From Ignavibacteria bacterium UBA7675 (GTDB lineage Bacteria > Bacteroidota > Ignavibacteria > Kapaibacteriales > UB7675): a stretch of 36,044 nt of DNA. The translations under genes and the position numbers were made by a program. The notes below the pieces were generated by a model. It saw nothing but the letters and a program-made list of their open reading frames with translations, ran no database searches and had not been told where the DNA came from. How positions within the stretch are numbered: position 1 is the first letter of the stretch; each line of letters begins with the position of its first letter. The DNA lies in the NCBI GenBank assembly GCA_002483085.1, contig DLHF01000078.1, positions 1 to 36,044 on the forward strand, written 5' to 3'. Of the stretch, positions 17,398 to 24,430 are shown piece after piece.

Positions 17398-18651
17398 TCA
17401 AAAATCAATAACTATCCCAAGGTGGTCGCTCGTACCGCGCCTGCCGCCGATCATACCAAAATTAGTATTGGCATTGAACTTGCGAAGGCGCGGATTACCG
17501 GCCTGCGTACCGCCGACAATCTGCTGGATCGACTCGTTCATGGCAATGCTGTATCTGTTGCCAATTGGCCGTACTGCCGGGTTGACATACGCCGCATTAT
17601 TTGCGGGTATGGGCGTACCCACAATGCGGTTGATAATCGTCGCCGTTGTTACACCAAGTGGCGCTGCGGGATTAGCTGGCCGCGTAAGAATATTATCCAC
17701 AGAGAGCCCGCGCGAATAGTCGTAATACGGCCACACGCCATTGGTCGTAGCAACATTGGGATTGTTCGCCGTGCTGAAGCCAACGTCTTTTACCATTGTC
17801 GGCCCTGCTGCTGCAACGACATGTGCCATGAATCCCTGCCCGACAAGCGGGTTGTATGCAGTTGCCTGTGTAAGCCCGCCGCCGATGTTGACATTGTTGT
17901 TCAGATCGCAGTTGAAATCGCCAACGACCACGAAAGTCTCGTTGACCCCAGGCCCAGCGGCGATATAGGGTATCTGCGCGAGATTGCGCGTGCCGATAAC
18001 ACTGCCAGGAGGCTCGGAATCGGCGTGAAAACTGAACAAGCTCAGAGTGCGCGCAGGCATCACACCGCGCTGCTGAAACTGGGTAAAAAACGGAGGACGG
18101 CTGTTGGGATAGGCAAAATTGATATTGGCTCCTCCTACAGCGGTATAGGAAGTTTGCCCTGCCCGTGTGTTGCTATCGCCGGGCAGCACATTGGCCCACT
18201 CACCAGCGTATGCAACGGCACCACCGGCTCCGGCCTGAGCAGTAGCGCCATTCCAGTACCAAGGACCGTTAAACTGCCAGAGATCATTGCGGAAAAACAC
18301 AGCAATGCCTTCGCGCTGCCCGGCTCCGCCCAGCACTAATGGCGGCACAAGCCTCCAGTTGGCATGTACTTCTGCCTGCAACCGATCCAAAAGATGCAGC
18401 ACGCCATCTGCACCAGCGCCGGTAATCAGGCTGCCTCCGGGCTGGCGCCCTGTTGTGACTTCGACCACAACAAAAAAATCGGGCTGGAGCGCAGCGCCTG
18501 CCTGTGTTACGGCATTAATATTCCCGACAATGTAGTCGCCCTTGACGCCATTGCCATAGAGCGGCCTGCCACCGAACTGGCGTTTGCGCGTGTAGGTCGT
18601 CATCTTATTGATGGCAAACTTCTGGATGTTCCAGTACAAAATACGCGGCAT
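17398..18651 (-). CDS. Endonuclease/exonuclease/phosphatase (DNase I-fold) family protein
   Basis: This 417-aa phosphoesterase has the complete EEP active-site set: N8 in YWNIQ, E64 in VVVEV, H209 in FSFHA, D245 and N247 in GDFNCD, D319 in SVDNIL, and D409-H410 at the C-terminus in TSDHLG. Members of this fold cut DNA, RNA or phosphoinositides with Mg2+; the substrate cannot be told here. There is no signal peptide. I chose the ATG at 18651 because it places the first catalytic strand (RILYWN) right at the N-terminus. GAGGAGGAAT lies just upstream, and the upstream gene's TAG is one base away, so translation is coupled. A longer in-frame start at 18783 would overlap the upstream gene by 131 bp and add non-conserved sequence. 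Insertions rich in Gly, Ala and Asn (residues 105-180, 255-305) make it larger than a minimal EEP domain of about 250 residues. Confidence 0.88.
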   Translation of the reverse strand: MPRILYWNIQKFAINKMTTYTRKRQFGGRPLYGNGVKGDYIVGNINAVTQAGAALQPDFFVVVEVTTGRQPGGSLITGAGADGVLHLLDRLQAEVHANWRLVPPLVLGGAGQREGIAVFFRNDLWQFNGPWYWNGATAQAGAGGAVAYAGEWANVLPGDSNTRAGQTSYTAVGGANINFAYPNSRPPFFTQFQQRGVMPARTLSLFSFHADSEPPGSVIGTRNLAQIPYIAAGPGVNETFVVVGDFNCDLNNNVNIGGGLTQATAYNPLVGQGFMAHVVAAAGPTMVKDVGFSTANNPNVATTNGVWPYYDYSRGLSVDNILTRPANPAAPLGVTTATIINRIVGTPIPANNAAYVNPAVRPIGNRYSIAMNESIQQIVGGTQAGNPRLRKFNANTNFGMIGGRRGTSDHLGIVIDF

Positions 18652-18652
18652 A

Positions 18653-21600
18653 CTATTCCTCCTCGCTTTCAAGCAATTGCTGCCCGTCGATGCGGACAGG
18701 CGCTGTGGAATTATTGGTGGAAGTATTATAAGCAAAGTACCAGCCGAGACTGCTTGGCGTGGAACCAGGATTGGGATTGCCAAAAAGCACGGCGTCTATC
18801 GTCGCGTTCGAAGGCAGATTCATGCCAAGCACACGCAATGCGATGCGCTCAAACAAGAGCAGAAATGCTCTGTTGTGCGTATCCTCGTCTATGGTTGTAT
18901 TGAATTTGATACTTTTGATAGACAACTGTAGTATGCCTTGCAAACTGAGCTGGTTCCTGTCGCCGCCGCCGCGCGGGAGCCTGAGGCTGACAGCAATTGG
19001 ATTCTTGCTTCTGGGATCGTACACGGGGCTCCACGCAGCATAGAGTTGTGCGGTAAGTCCTATCGAAGCTGCCAAAGCGCCTGCAGTACCGAGATTGATC
19101 GTAAACGACAGTGCATACCATGTGTTGTCCACGCTGTTGCTGTAGCCTGTAAGCGGAGTTTTCACCGTCATGAACCCCATATCGGTAGGCCGCCCGGTGC
19201 TATTGCCGTTGTACACGACTCCCTGGAGTTGCAGGGGAAAATTCCTGAACACGCTGTTGTCGCGGGCGACGCTCCCGGTGGGATCAAAGGTCATTGCGGC
19301 TGGATTGAATCCGAACACCGGCTTGTCGGGCACAGACAGGGCAAAGCTCATATCTACATACATGCTGGCATAGCTCAGGCGGTCGAAGGAGAACAGATCG
19401 AAGTCGTCGGCCACATTGTAGAACGACATCGTGCCCCAGAAGGAAAAGCGCGACTGCACAATTTCATCGCCATCGGAACCGGGCACTGGCACCGACTGTA
19501 GCGTGGAAAACTGCGCTTTGACGATCTGTACATAGTCCACCACCCTGCCGACGAACCGGAAAAATTTCGACTCGCGGATATTGAACACATAGGACCTCGC
19601 ACCGTTGTGGTCTTCGTAAATCCCGTCCAGAATAATCGCGTTCGCATTAGGATCTTCGGTGCTGTCGGGATTGCTCACCGCCTCGCCAAACAACTGATTG
19701 ATCGTGAGTTTGATGGTAGATGTAAAGTTCTTTATCTCGGAATTGGCAAAAACAACTTGCAGAGTCAGCACGACAAACTCATACGGCTGCGCGTAGAACG
19801 GTGGAACATTATCTGACGAACTCGATGCCGCAGGAACTGAGGCAAGTGTTTTGACCATACGCCTGTTGCGCCGCACCTTCAGCGCAGCAACCCCTTCGAC
19901 TGAGTCGATGGATTCGTCGACATAATCGATAAGGCCGAACAGCGAGCTCTGCGGCTCCATGATTAATTCGCCGCCATCGGACTGTACAAAGTTGACGTCG
20001 ATACCGAAGTGATGCGCAGAAAAGCGATTGAGGTCAATACCAGCGAGCAATCCTTTGAGCTCAGGCGGAAAGTCGCTCAGGCCAATTGTTACATTCAGTG
20101 CCAGAATGCCGTTCCACGCCGGGTTGTCGACAAGTTCCACAAAGTTCGCAAATGCAGCATCGGCTTTGGCGCGCTCCCGGGCATCCTCGATGTAGGCCAC
20201 GAGCCAGTCGGATAGCTGCTTCAGGTTGTCGTCTTCGGTGAGGTTGAAGTTGTGGGGATCAGTCCACGTGCGTACATCGCGCACCCGATCGGCCACAGAA
20301 CCTTCGCCGAATTTGAAGATCAGTACATTGCGATAATTGCCGATTTCGTTCAGGCTTACGTCGATGAAAAATGGCCAACCTTCAATGGAAATCGTATCTT
20401 GGAAGGTCGTGCCACCTTCCTTCAAATATTTATCCGACGTGATAACGAGGAACTGCTGGTTAGTTTGAAACGCCGCCTGCAAGGTCGGGTTGAGATTGGT
20501 AAACATCAGCGATTGTACTTCGCCGCTCTTGCTGTCTTTATTGCTGGCAAGTATCAATTCCTTCCACTGAAAGTCACCTATCTGTGCGAGCAGTCCTTGG
20601 GGAGTAGTGCCATATGCAAGCGTTTCTTCCGCAGCCTTGGATTCCGGAGAAAGATCGGCGGAAAATTCCTGAATAGTGGTCCGGCGGGATGGGCTGAGTA
20701 TCTGAAATTCAAGGTCCTGGACAAAGTTCGCGCCGAACTCCGTTGTAGCAGGTACGGCTCCTGTCACCGGAGCTGCGGGAAAACATGTTGTATCTTCCGG
20801 AGCGGGCAGCAATGCGGCCTTTGCAGCGAGGTATGGAAGAATATCTTCATCGTTCACCATTTCGCTTTGTCCGCCATACAGGGCTGCGCCGTCGGGCTGG
20901 GCAAAGTACGCAGCCACGGGCTGCTTCCCATTTTGCGGAAGGGGCGCTCCTACGGTTATCCACGAAGTCTCGTATTTGTTGCCTTTGCTATCTTGGTCAA
21001 CAATCAACGGCGTGGTGTCGGTGGTTTGTTGTTTTGCGCCAGCACCGAACAGCGGGAACACGGGAACAAAGGACGGACTGAACGGAAAGAACGACAGCAC
21101 GCTTCCTTCCACCGAGTCGGTGTGTTCCCGAAACGACACAGATTCTAGTCCCGAAAGGCCGAGCAGTAGATGGCGGTCTCTGATTTCTCCTTCTCCGGCG
21201 GGTTTCCCCGAGAGAATCACCATCTGAAAATCGCCGTCGGGCGCCACATAGCTCTCTGTTACTCCTCCCCTGTCGTTGTACGCCAGTGGCATCACAACAA
21301 GGCGGGCACCTCTCCTGCCCGGAGGCGGAGGTGCGCTGACAGGTTTCAGGCCGATCTCTTCGCCGTAAGTCGTGCGAAATTTCGATTTCATCACAAAGGG
21401 CGGTAGAGGTATCTCGTCGCCAAGCGATGATGTGCTCTCCATCTTGTGTGCCGATGCAGCCTGCTCCTCCGTAAATTGCATATACGTGCGGTCGGGGTTA
21501 AAGACATCCACCGGATCGAAGCTCGTGGCAAGCATCACAGGCGTTTCGGGGTACGGGTTGAGAACGGGATAGTACTGCCGGACAATCGACGTCGCGCCCT

Positions 21601-22204
21601 GAACAAAATAGTACAGGCCAACATCCCAGCCAAACTCGGCAAGATCGCTCACAGCCATCTTGCTCTGTATGCAGCCACGGCTGGGCCCGGCAAGCGAAAT
21701 GTGCATGTCGTAGGAATGATCGGGCGTATTCATACTGCCGACCTCGCTAGGCACAGCAGGTACAGCCACCGTAAAGCCCCTGATGTCTTCCGATACCGGC
21801 TCGACAACACTTGTTGGTGCATTTTTCATCAGGCGCAGAGCGTGATCGTGCAGCGGGTACGCTGGTTGTTCTGTCTTGAGCACGGCTTCCCCCCCGGACG
21901 AATTGGCCACCGTTCCTTCCACTGTCCCGCTCTCCGCTGCAAATGTCAGCCATGCCCAGCCTGTGCGCTCGGGTGCAGCTCCGGCAAAAAAGCGGTCTAA
22001 AGCCTGTACGAAAGCGGCGAGATTAGAAGGTTCATCTTTCAGGAATACATAGTAGCCTACGGCGGAACGCCATGTCTGCGCAATGCTCAGCCTATCCGCC
22101 GCATCACCGGCAAGAAGGTAAAAAGCGAGATAGCCATCACCATCCGGCGATGTGGAACTGATACGATAGAGATTCGTTGCACTGTACCGCTCAAATGTAA
22201 TCAT
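18653..22204 (-). CDS. 1183-aa beta-rich protein, function unknown, first gene of the three-gene cluster
   Basis: The protein is unrecognised. I start it at the ATG at 22204 because GGGGGAG (22208-22214) lies three bases upstream; the in-frame ATG at 22264 has no such signal. The N-terminus (MITFERYSATNLYRISS) is not a signal peptide. Much of the sequence is predicted by eye as beta strands. The last 300 residues (FTINLGTAGALAASIGLTA, AVSLRLPRGGG, LSLQGILQLSIKSIKFNT) resemble in style the beta-rich half of the giant protein encoded downstream. Pro-rich breaks (SAPPPPGRRGA; PFSPSFVPVFPLFG) separate an N-terminal region of about 380 residues from the rest. It ends in an acidic tail (LLESEEE), and its stop is one base from the nuclease start, so the two are co-translated. 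Confidence 0.8.
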   Translation of the reverse strand: MITFERYSATNLYRISSTSPDGDGYLAFYLLAGDAADRLSIAQTWRSAVGYYVFLKDEPSNLAAFVQALDRFFAGAAPERTGWAWLTFAAESGTVEGTVANSSGGEAVLKTEQPAYPLHDHALRLMKNAPTSVVEPVSEDIRGFTVAVPAVPSEVGSMNTPDHSYDMHISLAGPSRGCIQSKMAVSDLAEFGWDVGLYYFVQGATSIVRQYYPVLNPYPETPVMLATSFDPVDVFNPDRTYMQFTEEQAASAHKMESTSSLGDEIPLPPFVMKSKFRTTYGEEIGLKPVSAPPPPGRRGARLVVMPLAYNDRGGVTESYVAPDGDFQMVILSGKPAGEGEIRDRHLLLGLSGLESVSFREHTDSVEGSVLSFFPFSPSFVPVFPLFGAGAKQQTTDTTPLIVDQDSKGNKYETSWITVGAPLPQNGKQPVAAYFAQPDGAALYGGQSEMVNDEDILPYLAAKAALLPAPEDTTCFPAAPVTGAVPATTEFGANFVQDLEFQILSPSRRTTIQEFSADLSPESKAAEETLAYGTTPQGLLAQIGDFQWKELILASNKDSKSGEVQSLMFTNLNPTLQAAFQTNQQFLVITSDKYLKEGGTTFQDTISIEGWPFFIDVSLNEIGNYRNVLIFKFGEGSVADRVRDVRTWTDPHNFNLTEDDNLKQLSDWLVAYIEDARERAKADAAFANFVELVDNPAWNGILALNVTIGLSDFPPELKGLLAGIDLNRFSAHHFGIDVNFVQSDGGELIMEPQSSLFGLIDYVDESIDSVEGVAALKVRRNRRMVKTLASVPAASSSSDNVPPFYAQPYEFVVLTLQVVFANSEIKNFTSTIKLTINQLFGEAVSNPDSTEDPNANAIILDGIYEDHNGARSYVFNIRESKFFRFVGRVVDYVQIVKAQFSTLQSVPVPGSDGDEIVQSRFSFWGTMSFYNVADDFDLFSFDRLSYASMYVDMSFALSVPDKPVFGFNPAAMTFDPTGSVARDNSVFRNFPLQLQGVVYNGNSTGRPTDMGFMTVKTPLTGYSNSVDNTWYALSFTINLGTAGALAASIGLTAQLYAAWSPVYDPRSKNPIAVSLRLPRGGGDRNQLSLQGILQLSIKSIKFNTTIDEDTHNRAFLLLFERIALRVLGMNLPSNATIDAVLFGNPNPGSTPSSLGWYFAYNTSTNNSTAPVRIDGQQLLESEEE

Positions 22205-22207
22205 TGT

Positions 22208-22214
22208 CTCCCCC
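22208..22214 (-). promoter_or_regulatory. Strong Shine-Dalgarno sequence that fixes the 1183-aa protein's start
   Basis: On the minus strand GGGGGAG lies three bases before ATG at 22204. It is stronger than most ribosome-binding signals in this window and argues against the in-frame ATG 60 bases further upstream. Confidence 0.6.
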
Positions 22215-22625
22215 GTTATCGAGACCACATACATGTAGTTGTGCCTATTCAGAACAAATTGCAATCTCCGACCCGGCGCATACGGTTGCGCTCACTGGGC
22301 CTGGTATCACATATTTCTCCCGGCATTCACGACCGCACATGCCGAGCGTCGGCAAGGTCGGTTGTATTTCGGACAGCGCATAGAAAAGGAAAGCGGAACA
22401 TAACGTTACCGCGTGTGGCGTGGGAAAACAGTCGGTGCCGTTGCAGTGAATTCATTCGATGGCGTGCCATAATACGACAATTCTGCTGAAAAAAGCAAGT
22501 TTTGTTTGCGAAAAACCGCGATAGAATAAAAATGCAATCCGCTATGGGGATATCCCGCATTTCCATCTCGCTCCCTTCAAGCCTCTGTTGTTCTTGTGTT
22601 TTCGTACAACAGCATTCATAGGCGC

Positions 22626-22691
22626 GGGCGTCTCTATACCGCCGTTCCGGTTATCGTAAGAACGATGCGAAGACGTCGCACCGCGCAGCAC
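22626..22691 (-). repeat. Partial, reversed relative of the intergenic repeat (copy C)
   Basis: On the minus strand this segment carries the 14-mer GTGCTGCGCGGTGC (22691-22678) and then, after 43 bases, GAGACGCCC (22634-22626), the first nine bases of copy A's palindrome arm. The rest of the element is not conserved and the second palindrome arm is absent. It is probably a decayed or divergent member of the same family. Confidence 0.5.
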
Positions 22692-22756
22692 ATCCGCTTG
22701 TCGTTTTTCCAGCCGCCAGCCGCCGACCTCCGGCCTTCCTACATCCCGCAACAGTT

Positions 22757-22786
22757 TTGCTAACTGCCGGAAAATGCAGATATTTG
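22757..22786 (+). promoter_or_regulatory. Bacteroidota-type promoter for the AhpD-like/J-domain gene pair
   Basis: TTG at 22757-22759 is followed after 19 nt by GATATTTG (22779-22786), one base from the TAnnTTTG consensus. The spacing is the same as in the promoter at 28513-28542. It implies a 5' untranslated leader of about 130 nt before the start codon at 22924. Confidence 0.45.
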
Positions 22787-22923
22787 CGAGCTATACTACC
22801 TTGCAGTTGAGTTGGCGTATCCAATCTTCGCTTCTATCTCCGTCCTCTCCGCGCTGGCGACGGCAACTTGATACAAAGGGAGTGTACTATTATTACTTCT
22901 GTGCATCAGAATCGCTATAAGTT

Positions 22924-23301
22924 ATGGGTACCATAGAAGAATTCATGTCCCGACGGGAGCGGCAGAATGAAGCAATTATGGAAGAACAATTTCTTCCGTA
23001 TAAGCGCTTTTTTGCGCTCGACCATCAAGCGTACACAGAAGGCGAGCTACCAGCCCGCACCAAAGAGCTGATGGGCCTCGTGGCTTCGATGGTGCTGCGC
23101 TGCAACGACTGTATTTTGTACCACGTCGACCGCGCAATAGCTGAGGGAGCAACGCGGCGAGAGCTACACGAAACAATGAATATCGCGCTTGTGGTGGGCG
23201 GCTCCATTGTGATCCCGCACCTGCGCTTTGCCATTGATGCACTCAATGAGCTTCTGCCGCCGAACATTCCTACCAATTCCTCACAGGACGGGGCATCATG
23301 A
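22924..23301 (+). CDS. AhpD/carboxymuconolactone decarboxylase-like protein
   Basis: This 125-aa protein has the all-helical CMD/AhpD fold in its usual length. The redox motif CNDCILYHV gives Cys60, Cys63 and His67, the CxxCxxxH arrangement used by AhpD-type thiol peroxidases and alkylhydroperoxidases. The preceding helix (LPARTKELMGLVASMVLRC) and following helix (EGATRRELHETMNIALVVGG) are typical. A redox or antioxidant role is likely from the family; the true substrate is unknown. Its ATGA overlap with the next gene (23298-23301) couples it to a J-domain protein. A short plus-strand promoter lies about 140 nt upstream. Confidence 0.88.
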   Translation: MGTIEEFMSRRERQNEAIMEEQFLPYKRFFALDHQAYTEGELPARTKELMGLVASMVLRCNDCILYHVDRAIAEGATRRELHETMNIALVVGGSIVIPHLRFAIDALNELLPPNIPTNSSQDGAS

Positions 23302-24200
23302 GCAGTGCTTCTATCCTCGCCCATCCCCGCATAGAAGCACTCCGCAACTACAGGCGTGAGCTCTGCGAAAACCTCGGTGAACTGCTCGAAGAATGGAGGC
23401 AGATCCGCGATGACGTGAATCCCAAGCTCCACGCCCGCTACGACGAGTTGTTCCGTACAGTCGAGATCGACATCCAGCGCCGCACAATGGAAGAGAAAAT
23501 GCTGGGCCGACGCGAAGAACTATTCCGCATAAAATTAGAACGCGGCGAAAAGCTCACAGATCATACAATACGGCTTATTAACTCGCTCGTCGATAAGGAA
23601 TTCCAACGCATACAACGCCAAATAAGCGAGGCATTCGACCAAGAAATTGCTCGAAAACAAGTGCCCTCGACGCCGCGCAATGCCGAAGACCTGCCAAAGC
23701 TGTACCGCGCTATTGTGAAAAAATTGCACCCAGATGCTACCGCTACCGAAGGAACTGACAATTACTCGAAATTCTGGAATAATGCCCAAGAGGCATATCA
23801 GAATAAGAACATAGAGCGCCTGCGCTCTATCTACGAAATGGTGTGTATTACCGGCGAAGACGTCTTCGAAGACATGGCAACCGCCGAAGAAACACTGAAA
23901 CGCGAAGTAGAACGCTTGGAAGAACGCATTGTGGCAGAAGAAAGGAAGCTGCGAGAACTGCGGCAAACCGAGCCCTACAGCCTGCGCGACGCGCTCAACG
24001 ATCCCCGCTGGATTGCAGAGCAACGGCGAGAACTCGAACGGGAGCTGTCGGAAATTAATCGCGAAATCGAACGGCACAATGCTTTTCTCAGCTCGATTCT
24101 CGGCAGCGACTGGAAAAAGTATATAGACACACCGCAGAGAAAGGAAGAACAGTCGTTTCAGGACGAATTTGTTTCCTCATCGTATTTTAATAAACGATAA
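23298..24200 (+). CDS. J-domain-containing coiled-coil protein
   Basis: This 300-aa cytosolic protein has a central J-like segment at about residues 130-183 (DLPKLYRAIVKKLHPDATA...NAQEAYQNKNIERLRSIYE), with the HPD tripeptide at 144-146 that stimulates the DnaK ATPase. Around it are long charged helices: residues about 11-120, and a strongly heptad-like stretch at 193-262 (ETLKREVERLEERIVAEERKLREL). No Gly/Phe or zinc-finger region is present, so it is not a DnaJ housekeeping co-chaperone but a J-protein with a specialised partner. It is translationally coupled to the AhpD-like gene. The partner and pathway cannot be read from the sequence. Confidence 0.8.
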   Translation: MSSASILAHPRIEALRNYRRELCENLGELLEEWRQIRDDVNPKLHARYDELFRTVEIDIQRRTMEEKMLGRREELFRIKLERGEKLTDHTIRLINSLVDKEFQRIQRQISEAFDQEIARKQVPSTPRNAEDLPKLYRAIVKKLHPDATATEGTDNYSKFWNNAQEAYQNKNIERLRSIYEMVCITGEDVFEDMATAEETLKREVERLEERIVAEERKLRELRQTEPYSLRDALNDPRWIAEQRRELERELSEINREIERHNAFLSSILGSDWKKYIDTPQRKEEQSFQDEFVSSSYFNKR

Positions 24201-24430
24201 TAACTGCGCGCCGTACTCCTGCTGGGCAATAAGGTGGCGCAATCCCAAGCGAACATCCGCAAAAAAACAAAGTGGGATGGTCGCAAGCACGAAGCAAAAA
24301 CGAGACGACCGGCGACGAAAGAACAGGCATTTGGAGGCATCCGCACTCCACATCCCAGCCCCGGAAGACAACAGGTGGTGGCAGGGCTCCGGCTCGCCGG
24401 AAATTTTCCATGAGTAGAAAAAGGCTATCC

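Larger units (their letters stand above)
22205..22923. other. 719-bp divergent intergenic region
   Basis: The region separates the minus-strand cluster from the plus-strand AhpD-like gene. It holds the ribosome-binding site of the gene at 22204, an 11-mer CATACATGTAG at 22228-22238 that also occurs at 2588-2598, repeat relative C (22626-22691), and a Bacteroidota-type promoter at 22757-22786 pointing right. Short minus-strand frames (22327-22566, 22542-22751) have no credible starts or protein-like composition. Confidence 0.6.

Noticed and set aside
18649..18783. Longer start for the DNase I-fold protein (18783)
   Set aside because: It would overlap the upstream gene by 131 bp, and the extra 44 residues precede the first catalytic strand without conservation. 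The ATG at 18651 has a strong ribosome-binding site.
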